NCBI GenBank assembly: GCA_021199335.1 | Contig: JAJQIG010000031.1 | Location: forward strand, 1-32,923 | Direction of reading: 5' to 3' | DNA: 32,923 bases | DNA from: Oscillospiraceae bacterium | GTDB taxonomy: Bacteria > Bacillota > Clostridia > Oscillospirales > Ruminococcaceae | Part shown: one piece after another, positions 16,361 through 24,386 of the stretch | Layout of the letters: every line of letters begins with the position of its first letter | Position numbering within the stretch: the stretch's first letter is position 1 | Program-made: the position numbers and the translations under genes | Notes under the pieces: generated by a model | Told to the model about the DNA's origin: nothing | The model's database searches: none | What the model saw: only the letters and a program-made list of their open reading frames with translations

Positions 16361-16436
16361 ATAACAACACCGCCGATGTCGAAGGGGTACAATCCCCCTG
16401 ACGGCTTGCAAAGCTGCACCGAAATTTCGGCAGCCT
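16361..16436 (-). repeat. Core-less copy of the structured intergenic repeat (copy C)
   Basis: Read on the minus strand, this region matches the outer parts of the repeat at 18341-18520. Shared pieces include GCTGCCRAAATT, TTGCAAGCCRTCAG, GGGGATTGTACCCC and GACATYGGCRGYRTTGTTATAT. The 80-nt core of the other copies is missing. The closing stem is kept in altered form (GCTGCCGA with TCGGCGGT, two G-U pairs). It lies in the presumed leader of yabP, in opposite orientation. Confidence 0.7.
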
Positions 16437-16472
16437 GTTGAAGCCTTAAAAATAAAAGGAGATATTGTAAAT

Positions 16473-16763
16473 ATGAATGATGTAAATAACGGGGGCGGCA
16501 ATTCCGCTGTACATAATGTTATTTTGGAAAACAGAAAAAAGCTGTCCGTTTCGGGAGTTACGGACGTTGACCGCTTTGATGAAAGCACAGTGCTTTTTTA
16601 TACAAACATGGGCGAGCTTACCGTTAAGGGCAGCAACCTTCATGTAAATGATCTATCCGTTACAAGCGGAGAAATGAATATTGAGGGTGATATTGACGCC
16701 ATTATTTACGGCGATAAGGACTTGCGTTCCCCGCTTTCGTTTATCGGGAAAATGTTCAGGTGA
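16473..16763 (+). CDS. yabP: YabP-family sporulation protein
   Basis: YabP proteins are needed for spore coat or cortex assembly on the mother-cell side. The 96-residue protein has the typical pattern: NVILENRKKLSVSGVTDVDR, FDESTVLFYTNMGELTVKGS and LHVNDLSVTSGEMNIEGDID. The order yabP-yabQ-divIC-yabR that follows is the conserved Firmicute arrangement and supports the call. GGAG lies 11 bases before the ATG. The RNA-binding gene yabO that usually precedes yabP is not seen here; its place is taken by the lipoprotein array and a repeat element. Confidence 0.92.
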   Translation: MNDVNNGGGNSAVHNVILENRKKLSVSGVTDVDRFDESTVLFYTNMGELTVKGSNLHVNDLSVTSGEMNIEGDIDAIIYGDKDLRSPLSFIGKMFR

Positions 16764-16772
16764 GGTGGTTTC

Positions 16773-17228
16773 TTGAGCCTTGAAACCTTTTTCAGCGTGT
16801 CGGAACAGACATCCCAATTCCTGCTTTCAATTGTCCTTGGCGCGGGAATAGGGGTGTTCTACGACTGCTTCAGAGTTCTCCGCATCCTGTTTCCCCCCGC
16901 AAGAAGGACGGCGGCGGTTGCGGCGGAGGATGTTGTTTTTATGCTTGCCTCGGGCGGGGCGATATTTCTGTTTGCGTTTTTCTACTGCAGAAGCCAGGTG
17001 CGGTTTTTCTGCATTATCGGCTCGCTGCTCGGCTTTATTTTGTATATACTTACCGTCGGAAGCGTTGTTACGGGGATAATAAGGGCGATTGCGGCGGCTG
17101 TTTATAGGGTTTTACATAAAGTATATTCTGCAATTTTTGCACCCATAGTAAATTTTATAAAAGTAAACTGTCAAAAAATTTTTAACATATTTGTGCATAG
17201 TTATGAAAATCGAAAAAAAATAAAATAA
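16773..17228 (+). CDS. yabQ: YabQ-family spore cortex membrane protein
   Basis: YabQ is a mother-cell membrane protein required for cortex formation in Bacillus. The 151-residue protein begins SEQTSQFLLSIVLGAGIGVF YDCFRVLR, the hallmark of the family. Hydrophobic segments lie at about residues 14-32, 48-68 and 75-100, and the tail is basic. It starts with TTG at 16773, with AGGTGG 4 bases upstream, 9 bases after the yabP stop. Confidence 0.9.
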   Translation: MSLETFFSVSEQTSQFLLSIVLGAGIGVFYDCFRVLRILFPPARRTAAVAAEDVVFMLASGGAIFLFAFFYCRSQVRFFCIIGSLLGFILYILTVGSVVTGIIRAIAAAVYRVLHKVYSAIFAPIVNFIKVNCQKIFNIFVHSYENRKKIK

Positions 17229-17242
17229 GTTTCGTTTTGCTC

Positions 17243-17272
17243 TTGAAAATTGTGGGGAGAATGTAGTATAAT
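17243..17272 (+). promoter_or_regulatory. Sigma-A type promoter for divIC
   Basis: TTGAAA (17243-17248) and TATAAT (17267-17272) are 18 bases apart, just after yabQ. This would separate vegetative expression of divIC from sporulation-specific expression of yabP-yabQ. Confidence 0.75.
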
Positions 17273-17278
17273 AAAGAA

Positions 17279-17383
17279 ACTAAAGTGGGTCGTTGTATTC
17301 TTTTTAGGCACAGCTCTTAAATGAGCTGAGTTAAATTACAGTGCAAAGCCCTTGTCAAACGGCATTCTCCGGAGGTGAACAAA
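17279..17383 (+). promoter_or_regulatory. Structured 5' leader of divIC
   Basis: About 100 transcribed bases precede the start codon. AGCTC/GAGCT form a hairpin near 17313-17328, GCAC (about 17309) can pair with GTGC (17340-17343), and the ribosome binding site lies in a palindrome CTCCGGAG. I do not recognise a known riboswitch class, though the AGTGCAAAGCCC string is reminiscent of conserved riboswitch joints. Confidence 0.35.
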
Positions 17384-17734
17384 TTGCACGATACCTACAA
17401 GGATTATGTTAAGCAGAAGCAGAAGCAGCAAAAGGCGGAGCGGCGCAAAAAAAACGGCGGACCGCTTATGAGGGCGGTTGTTACCCTTGCGGGAGTGTCT
17501 GCGGTTATATACAGTATCTGCTCTTTTGTTTCAACCCAGGCGGATATTGCCGAAAAAAAGCAGGAGCTTGCCGAGCTTCAGGAAAAGGCAGCCGAGCTTG
17601 AGATAAAGAACGACGAGTATTCAAGCATTCTTGCCGAAGAGGATGAGCGAACATATATGGAAAGAATTGCAATTGACGTTCTCGGATACGCTTACCCGAA
17701 CGAAAGGCGCTTTTACGATACAACAAGAAATTAA
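17384..17734 (+). CDS. divIC: Septum formation initiator, DivIC/FtsB family
   Basis: DivIC is a bitopic protein of the divisome that works with FtsL and DivIB. The 116-residue protein has a basic cytoplasmic N-terminus (KQKQKQQKAERRKKNG), one membrane helix (about residues 29-48), then a Glu/Lys coiled coil (about 50-85) and the family-specific end with AIDVLGYAYPNERRFYD. TTG 17384 is placed 6 bases after GGAGGTG (17371-17377); a GTG inside that site at 17375 is less likely. The position between yabQ and an S1 gene matches the Bacillus order. Confidence 0.92.
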   Translation: MHDTYKDYVKQKQKQQKAERRKKNGGPLMRAVVTLAGVSAVIYSICSFVSTQADIAEKKQELAELQEKAAELEIKNDEYSSILAEEDERTYMERIAIDVLGYAYPNERRFYDTTRN

Positions 17735-17766
17735 ATTTTTGTAATGAGAGGATTTTAAAATTTTTT

Positions 17767-18261
17767 ATGCAGCTGGATGTGGGAAAAATTTACGAAGGAA
17801 AGGTCACGGGGATCACTAAGTTTGGCGCTTTTGTTGAGCTTGAACCGGGCACAACGGGAATGGTACATATAAGCGAGATTGCAAATACGTTTGTAAACGA
17901 GATAAAGGATCATCTTACCGAAGGACAGGCTGTCAAGGTTAAGGTTCTGTCTGTAAATGAAGACGGTAAGATTTCGCTTTCAATAAAGAGAGCGGTCGAT
18001 AATCCTCCCCCGAGGAGGGAAAACGGCGGCGCAAGAAAACCATACAACGGAGGCAGACATTCCGACGGCGGAAAACGTCCCGATGGCGGCAGGCGGCCCG
18101 ATGGAGGGAACAGGCAGTCCGTCCAGGAAAAAGCGCCCCTTACCCCCGAAGCTGCATTTGAGGATATGCTTAATAAATTCAAGCAGAATTCCGAAGAGCG
18201 TATGAGCGACATCAAGAAAAATGTTGATAACAAGCGCAGAAGCCAGTCAAGGAGAAAATAA
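17767..18261 (+). CDS. yabR: S1-domain RNA-binding protein (YabR-like)
   Basis: The first 75 residues form an S1 RNA-binding domain: VGKIYEGKVTGITKFGAFVE, TTGMVHISEIANTFVNEIKD and VKVKVLSVNEDGKISLSIKR. The rest is a basic, disordered segment with Gly/Arg/Asp/Pro repeats (GGRRPDGG type, about residues 85-118), then a charged helix. It follows divIC, as yabR does in Bacillus. The nearest ribosome binding site, GAGAGGA at 17746-17752, is 14 bases from the ATG, unusually far, and a T-rich stretch lies between. The RGG-like repeats are longer than in YabR and may add nonspecific RNA binding. Confidence 0.88.
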   Translation: MQLDVGKIYEGKVTGITKFGAFVELEPGTTGMVHISEIANTFVNEIKDHLTEGQAVKVKVLSVNEDGKISLSIKRAVDNPPPRRENGGARKPYNGGRHSDGGKRPDGGRRPDGGNRQSVQEKAPLTPEAAFEDMLNKFKQNSEERMSDIKKNVDNKRRSQSRRK

Positions 18262-18267
18262 TTTCAG

Positions 18268-18304
18268 CGGCAGTGTGTGGAAATATCTGCATACTGCCGT
18301 TTTT
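18268..18304 (+). terminator. Intrinsic terminator after the S1 gene
   Basis: CGGCAGT (18268-18274) and ACTGCCG (18293-18299) form a 7-bp stem extended by imperfect pairs, followed by TTTTT. It closes the yabP-yabQ-divIC-yabR group. Confidence 0.8.
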
Positions 18305-18340
18305 GACATAATTCGGGTGGCATTCAAGCGCAGCTTTAAC

Positions 18341-18520
18341 AAGCTGCCAAAATTGCGAAGCAATTTTGCAAGCCATCAGTGGGGATTGTACCCCCACTGA
18401 TGGCGAAGATGTCCCCCGCCGCCTGAAGAGGGTGCGGGTGTCCTGTGAACACCTCTGCGAAGCAGAAGCACCGACCGAGCCGACAGGCGAGAAGGGGACA
18501 TTGGCAGCATTGTTATATAG
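18341..18520 (+). ncRNA. Structured intergenic repeat, copy A (unrecognised RNA or mobile element)
   Basis: A closing stem GCTGCCAA/TTGGCAGC (18343-18350, 18501-18508) encloses three parts. Hairpin 1 is AAAATTGC-GAA-GCAATTTT (18349-18367). Hairpin 2 has a 12-bp stem (18373-18384 with 18392-18403). The core domain is closed by ATGTCCCC/GGGGACAT (18409-18416, 18494-18501). Inside the core are CGCCTG/CAGGCG, GGTGC/GCACC and two small hairpins, one being CTGC-GAA-GCAG (18455-18465). The 80 nt at 18421-18500 match 29385-29464 at 77 positions. No open reading frame with a ribosome binding site is present. I do not recognise it as a known RNA family; orientation is arbitrary. Confidence 0.75.
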
Positions 18521-18525
18521 CAAAA

Positions 18526-18872
18526 ACGTTAAAAGTAAATTTTTTATAAATATTTTTAGTCATTTAAAGCGTTATTTTATGAAATTTACAATTTAGAAAT
18601 AGGTTTGAAATAAAAAGTTCAAGTAATAAGGTGCATATTTTGGTATAATTGAATAAAAATCATAGTTTAATATTTTGTGTTGATATGTCAGAATTTTTGT
18701 CGAGAAGCATTTTACTTATTTTCAACCGCAGAGCGCGCTTTTGCCTGTGTTCGGCGAACTCGCTTTGTCGGTATCGGTATTGTACATTGCATTCCGCTGC
18801 AGACTGCTGCGGAAAAAACGGTTTTTGACATTCCCTTTATCTATGAAAAAAATCTGACAGGAGGATATTTGT
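18526..18872 (+). other. Leader region of the two-component operon
   Basis: No gene is supported. An extended -10 promoter (TGGTATAAT, 18641-18649) without a clear -35 lies about 225 bases before the response regulator gene. The leader between contains a small hairpin (CCGCTGCAG/CTGCTGCGG near 18791-18811). A short open frame at 18677 lacks a ribosome binding site. Confidence 0.45.
18641..18649 (+). promoter_or_regulatory. Extended -10 promoter for the two-component operon
   Basis: TGGTATAAT is a perfect extended -10. The best -35-like hexamer (TTCAAG at about 18618) is poorly matched and spaced too far, so the site probably relies on the extended -10. Confidence 0.55.
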
Positions 18873-19574
18873 ATGTCACTTGGAAAAGTATTGGTTGTTG
18901 ATGATGATAACAACATCTGCGAGCTTTTGAAGCTCTATCTTGAAAAGGAAGGCTACGGTGTGATTGTATCACATGACGGCGACGAGGCAATTATAAAGTT
19001 CAATGCCCTTAAGCCCGATGTCGTTCTCCTTGATATTATGCTCCCCGAGTTGGACGGATGGCAGGTTTGCCGTGAAATTCGCAAAAAATCCAACGTCCCC
19101 ATTATTATGATTACCGCAAAAAGCGAAACCTTTGATAAGGTTCTCGGACTTGAGCTTGGCGCAGACGACTATATCGTAAAGCCCTTTGATACAAAGGAGG
19201 TTATTGCGAGAATTAAGGCAATTTCAAGGCGTATCGGTCAATCCGGCACCGAATCGGAAATCAAGGAGGTTCACTACGATAAGCTCGTTGTCAATATGAC
19301 AAGATATGAGCTTCGAGTTGACGGCAAGGTTCAGGACACTCCCCCGAAGGAGCTTGAGCTTCTTTTCTATCTTGCTTCAAATCCAAACCGTGTTTATACA
19401 AGAGATCAGCTCCTCGATGAGGTTTGGGGCTTCGAATATTACGGCGATTCAAGAACCATTGACGTTCACATCAAGCGCCTTCGCGAAAAGCTTGAGGGCG
19501 TTTCGGACAAGTGGGCTCTCAAAACAGTATGGGGCGTAGGATATAAGTTTGAAGCCGAGGAGGAAAATGCATAA
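18873..19574 (+). CDS. OmpR/PhoB-family response regulator
   Basis: A DNA-binding response regulator of 233 residues. The receiver domain (1-120) shows the acidic pocket DDD at 10-12, the phosphoacceptor D54 in DVVLLDIMLPELDGW, ITAKSE with the conserved Thr, and the Lys in DDYIVKPFD. The winged-helix output domain (about 135-230) shows PPKELELLFYLASNPNRVYT, LLDEVWGFEYYGDSRTIDVH and IKRLREKLE. AGGAGG is upstream of the ATG. Overlap with the downstream histidine kinase gene shows they are a cognate pair. The sequence resembles regulators of envelope or phosphate stress, but the target genes cannot be told from sequence. The neighbour htrA is a plausible target by inference only. Confidence 0.95.
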   Translation: MSLGKVLVVDDDNNICELLKLYLEKEGYGVIVSHDGDEAIIKFNALKPDVVLLDIMLPELDGWQVCREIRKKSNVPIIMITAKSETFDKVLGLELGADDYIVKPFDTKEVIARIKAISRRIGQSGTESEIKEVHYDKLVVNMTRYELRVDGKVQDTPPKELELLFYLASNPNRVYTRDQLLDEVWGFEYYGDSRTIDVHIKRLREKLEGVSDKWALKTVWGVGYKFEAEEENA

Positions 19575-21000
19575 AAGCGTTTTCTCCGACTTCTTCTCCC
19601 TGTGTGCGGCTATTATTTCATGCGCTATAGTTTGCGTCGCAGTGGTTTTGCTGGTGGTTTCCTCCGAATTTTATAAGAGCGAGAGGAAAAGCTATATCTT
19701 GGACAATATTGATGATGTAATGTCTGCCACGCAGCTGAGTATTGCATCAAGCGGCAGCGTTGATGCGGATTTTCTGGAGGATGTCTACCTTACTGCTACG
19801 GACACAACGGAAATTGTTTTTACATTAACTGATTCAGACGGCGTTGCTTTGGTTTGCTCCGAGGCACCGCCGTGTTCTCATACAGGAAGAAAAATCGGGG
19901 AAGACACACTGAAAAAAATTACCGAATCGGGCTTCTATGAGCTTAGCAGCCTTGACCATTTCTATGAAAGTACGCTTTTTAACGTTGCTTATAAATTTTA
20001 TCAGGACGGAAACGCATATTATATATTTGCGGGGCTTTCCGATGAGCCGCTTAAAGCCTACCTTTCAAGGCTTATAACAGTTGTTGCAGCCGCGACCGTT
20101 ATTATACTCGGAGCAGTGTTTGTTGCGCTTTACGCCATAATAAAGCGTTTTATGATTCCGATAAGAGAAATGACATTTGCCGCAAAAAGATTTGGCGAGG
20201 GCGATTTTTCAAAGAAGGTTTATGTCCCCGAACAGAACGAGTTTGGATTCCTTGCAAATTCGCTTAATGAAATGGCTGTTTCACTCGAAGCGCAGGAGGA
20301 AAGCAGAAAAAGCTTTGTTTCAAATGTTTCCCATGAGCTTAAAACTCCCATGACCACCATCGGCGGCTTTGTTGACGGAATTTTGGACGGTACAATACCC
20401 CCGTCCAAGCATAAATACTACCTCCATATCGTTTCCGATGAGGTCGATAGGCTTTCAAGGCTTGTGCGTTCAATGCTTAATATCTCCAAATATGAGGCGG
20501 GCGAGATGCAGCTTTCAACCGAAAACTTTGACCTTATGCCCATTCTTGTAAAAACCGTGCTTATTTTTGAGCAGCGGATTGACGAAAAGCAGGTTGAGAT
20601 AAGGGGAATCGACCACGGAAGATTTATGCTTAACGCCGATCCCGACCTAACCAAGCAGGTTATATATAACCTTGTTGAAAATGCGGTTAAGTTTGTCGAT
20701 AAGGGCGGATATATCGCTTTTGATTTCGATACAAGTCCGGACGGCATGAGCATTGTAAGGATACGCAACAGCGGAGAGGGCCTTAAAGCGAATGAAATAT
20801 GCAAGGTGTTCGACCGTTTTTATAAGACGGATGCGTCAAGGGGTATAGACAAAACGGGCGTTGGTCTGGGGCTTTCCATAGTAAGCTCCATTATAAAGCT
20901 TCATGGGGGAGAAATTCTTGTAAGAAGCGAGCCTAACGAATATGTGGAATTTGAATTTACACTTAAAACAGGGGAAAGAGAAATCCCACCCGATAAATAA
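19567..21000 (+). CDS. Sensor histidine kinase
   Basis: This 477-residue membrane kinase partners the regulator just upstream. It has two membrane helices (about residues 10-33 and 170-195) flanking an extracytoplasmic sensor domain of about 135 residues with no recognised fold. A HAMP segment (RFMIPIREMTFAAKRFGEGD) follows, then the dimerisation domain with phosphoacceptor H256 in FVSNVSHELKTPMTTIGGFV. The ATPase domain shows the N-box QVIYNLVENAVKFVDKGG and the glycine box GVGLGLSIVSSIIKLHGG. The ATG overlaps the regulator's last codons and AGGAGG lies only 3 bases before it, a sign of coupling. Confidence 0.94.
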   Translation: MHKSVFSDFFSLCAAIISCAIVCVAVVLLVVSSEFYKSERKSYILDNIDDVMSATQLSIASSGSVDADFLEDVYLTATDTTEIVFTLTDSDGVALVCSEAPPCSHTGRKIGEDTLKKITESGFYELSSLDHFYESTLFNVAYKFYQDGNAYYIFAGLSDEPLKAYLSRLITVVAAATVIILGAVFVALYAIIKRFMIPIREMTFAAKRFGEGDFSKKVYVPEQNEFGFLANSLNEMAVSLEAQEESRKSFVSNVSHELKTPMTTIGGFVDGILDGTIPPSKHKYYLHIVSDEVDRLSRLVRSMLNISKYEAGEMQLSTENFDLMPILVKTVLIFEQRIDEKQVEIRGIDHGRFMLNADPDLTKQVIYNLVENAVKFVDKGGYIAFDFDTSPDGMSIVRIRNSGEGLKANEICKVFDRFYKTDASRGIDKTGVGLGLSIVSSIIKLHGGEILVRSEPNEYVEFEFTLKTGEREIPPDK

Positions 21001-21018
21001 ACCAAAATATGTTTTTGG

Positions 21019-21041
21019 GGCATTGTCATTTCGGCAATGCC
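21019..21041 (+). terminator. Weak hairpin between kinase and htrA
   Basis: GGCATTG (21019-21025) and CAATGCC (21035-21041) form a 7-bp stem followed by TTATTTAC. The T-run is broken, so partial read-through into htrA is likely. Confidence 0.45.
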
Positions 21042-21093
21042 TTATTTACAAATAGGTCAACCTCTAATTTTTTTGTTTTTAAGGAGGATTCCA

Positions 21094-22656
21094 ATGGATA
21101 ATGAATTTAACAGCGGCAAGCAGGAGAATACAGAGCTTGACGAAAGCAAGCAGGAGAATGCCGAAGTCCCCTCAAATGCCGATAATTCCGACAGCAATGG
21201 GCAGCAAGGCTCAAGCGGCGAAGCGAACATTTATATGCAGCGTCCCGCAGATATGCTCTACGGTCCGCCGCCGATGGATACAAACGAGCTGCGCAGAGCT
21301 GAATTTTCGGAGAACCGCCGGGAAGCTCCGCCGCAATACAGTGAAAACCCACAGCAGGGCGGAATCCCACAAGGCGGAATTCCACAGGGCGCAGTCTACG
21401 GCGAAAACGGCTGTCCAACCTATCCGCAGGGATATCCCAACCCCAATATTCCGCCGAAGAAGAATCGGCTTTCTACGGGCTGGATAGTTGCCCTCTCGAT
21501 ATTTATCGGAATTATGATGGTAATCATTATAATTTTAAGCGTTCTTGTTGTAGACAAAGCAAAGGAGTATAACGAAACCGTTTCCGAAAACAAGTTCAGC
21601 AATCTTGATACGGAGGCGGCGGAAGCTCCGACTGCGGCGAAGAACGATAAGGTTGTTATAAACCTGCCGACCTCAAGGAAGCCCGAAATTTCGGATTCAT
21701 ATTATGCCGATGAAGCAACGGGGCTTCTTACAACGGAGGGCCTTGCGCAGAAAATACTCCCCTCGCAGGTTCTTATTGGGGTCTACAACGATACTCCCTA
21801 CCAAATGTCCTCCTCGGGTTCGGGAATTATCCTTACATCGGACGGATATATCCTCACAAACGCCCATGTTATTGACGGTGCAATGAAGCTCAAGGTGCGT
21901 TTGAACGACGACTCGCAGTATGAAGCAACGATTATCGGGATTGACAGGACTGAGGATATTGCCGTTGTAAAAATCGATGCGACCGACCTTATCGCTGCGG
22001 AGCTTGGCAATTCGGATGATGCCGTAATCGGAGAACAGGTTGCCATTGTCGGTGCGGCGGGAGCTTTTGAAAACTCGGTAACCTTTGGATATATCAGCGC
22101 GCTCGGACGTGAAATTGAAACGGACTATTCTTCAAGCGGAGTTCTTAACTGCATTCAGACAGATGCCGCCCTTAACCCGGGAAATTCGGGTGGGGCGCTT
22201 GTTAATATGTACGGTCAGGTAATCGGTCTTTCAGTTGGAGGAATGTCCCACGAATATTATGACGGAATAGGCTTCGCAATTCAAATCAACGATGTCATTC
22301 CCATTGCCGAGGCGCTTATGGCGAACGGTTTTGTTCCGGGCAGGGCGAAAATCGGTATAACCTATGTTGCAATCGATACCGAGCTTGCATCCCTTTATGA
22401 TGTGCCCGTTGGACTTTGCGTTGCATCGGTTGACGAAGGCTGCGATGTTGCAAATTCGGGAATTATTCAATATGACATTATTACTGCCATTGACGGCGTT
22501 GCCGTTTACAACAGTGACACCATTACAAAAGCAATGAAGGATAAATACGCAGGTGAAACGGTAACTCTTTCCGTTTACAGAAAAACAATTACCGATGAGG
22601 TTACGGAATTTGAGGTTGAGATTATTCTTGCCCAGAAAAACGATCTTGAAGGTTAA
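21094..22656 (+). CDS. htrA: HtrA/DegP-type membrane-anchored serine protease
   Basis: HtrA degrades misfolded envelope proteins outside the membrane. The 520-residue protein has an unusually long cytoplasmic N-terminus (about 128 residues, rich in Asn, Gln, Pro and with GGIPQGGIPQG-like repeats). One membrane helix lies at about 130-153. A trypsin-like domain with triad H258 (TNAHVID), D288 (TEDIAVVKI) and S365 (NPGNSGGALV) follows, then a PDZ domain (about 430-515, including GLCVASVDEGCDVANSGI). ATG 21094 follows AAGGAGG by 6 bases; an upstream in-frame codon lies in the hairpin. Its place after a two-component system fits envelope stress control, as for Firmicute HtrA, but this is an inference. 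Confidence 0.95.
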   Translation: MDNEFNSGKQENTELDESKQENAEVPSNADNSDSNGQQGSSGEANIYMQRPADMLYGPPPMDTNELRRAEFSENRREAPPQYSENPQQGGIPQGGIPQGAVYGENGCPTYPQGYPNPNIPPKKNRLSTGWIVALSIFIGIMMVIIIILSVLVVDKAKEYNETVSENKFSNLDTEAAEAPTAAKNDKVVINLPTSRKPEISDSYYADEATGLLTTEGLAQKILPSQVLIGVYNDTPYQMSSSGSGIILTSDGYILTNAHVIDGAMKLKVRLNDDSQYEATIIGIDRTEDIAVVKIDATDLIAAELGNSDDAVIGEQVAIVGAAGAFENSVTFGYISALGREIETDYSSSGVLNCIQTDAALNPGNSGGALVNMYGQVIGLSVGGMSHEYYDGIGFAIQINDVIPIAEALMANGFVPGRAKIGITYVAIDTELASLYDVPVGLCVASVDEGCDVANSGIIQYDIITAIDGVAVYNSDTITKAMKDKYAGETVTLSVYRKTITDEVTEFEVEIILAQKNDLEG

Positions 22657-22673
22657 TTTATCCCATAAAAATC

Positions 22674-22706
22674 CCCCGATAGAAAGCTCTCTATCGGGGT
22701 TAATTT
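22674..22706. terminator. Bidirectional terminator between htrA and ilvC
   Basis: CCCCGATAG (22674-22682) pairs with CTATCGGGG (22691-22699) around an 8-base loop, with T-rich sequence on the + side and TTTTTATGGG on the minus side. It serves both convergent genes. Confidence 0.85.
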
Positions 22707-22726
22707 TTATTCTTTTATCATCAAAA

Positions 22727-23758
<1,032 letters not shown>

Positions 23759-23869
23759 TTATATAAATTTGTTTATCCAAAACCTGTGCAGAAAACTCTG
23801 ACGCAGAATCAGAAACCTGTTTTATGGGCAAAAGCCCACTCCGATAAGGGGTGTACCGCAGCCTGTCTG

Positions 23870-24361
23870 TTATTTTTTAAGGCTGTCGGGGCCCTTCTGA
23901 ATAGCAATAACACCCGTGCGAACAATTTCCTTGATTCCGTATGGCCTTATAAGCTCCTCAAAGCGTTTAAGATGAACGGGGGTATCGGAAATTTCAACCG
24001 TAACGGTGCTTGAGCTGAGGTCAACGATTTTTGCGCCCATAATATCGCAGATGGTGAGTATTTCACCCCTCTGCTGGGGAGTTGCATTAATCTTAATCAT
24101 CTGAAGCTCCCTTGAAAGAAGCTCATCCTCGCTCAACGTTTTGATTTTTATAGTATCGATTAGCTTATTAAGCTGCTTTTCAAGCTGCTGGGCGGTGTGG
24201 TCGTCTCCGTCGGCAACGATGGTAATTCTTGAAATTTCGGGATCATCCGTTACTCCGACCGCAAGGCTGTCGATATTAAATCCTCTTCTTGAAAAAAGTC
24301 CCGACACTCTTGAAAGGACGCCGGCATGGTTTTCAACAAGAGCGGAAATTGTATGTTTCAT
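23870..24361 (-). CDS. ilvN: Acetolactate synthase small (regulatory) subunit
   Basis: The subunit activates IlvB and gives feedback inhibition by valine. The 163-residue protein begins with an ACT domain (KHTISALVENHAGVLSRVSG, then RRGFNIDSLAVGVTDDP and ISRITIVADGD) and has the C-terminal IlvN region with INATPQQRGEILTICDIMGA and GIKEIVRTGVIAIQKG. GGAG lies upstream of the ATG. The gene is 25 bases downstream of ilvB. Confidence 0.97.
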   Translation of the reverse strand: MKHTISALVENHAGVLSRVSGLFSRRGFNIDSLAVGVTDDPEISRITIVADGDDHTAQQLEKQLNKLIDTIKIKTLSEDELLSRELQMIKINATPQQRGEILTICDIMGAKIVDLSSSTVTVEISDTPVHLKRFEELIRPYGIKEIVRTGVIAIQKGPDSLKK

Positions 24362-24386
24362 ATTGATTTACTCCTTTACAGTAATA

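Noticed and set aside
18212-18596. Open frames on both strands across structured repeat copy A
   Set aside because: They are created by the repeat itself, have no ribosome binding site, and the similar frame at 29325-29525 over copy B shows the same artefact.
18677-18901. Open frame overlapping the start of the response regulator
   Set aside because: No ribosome binding site, and it overlaps the well-supported regulator start in another frame.
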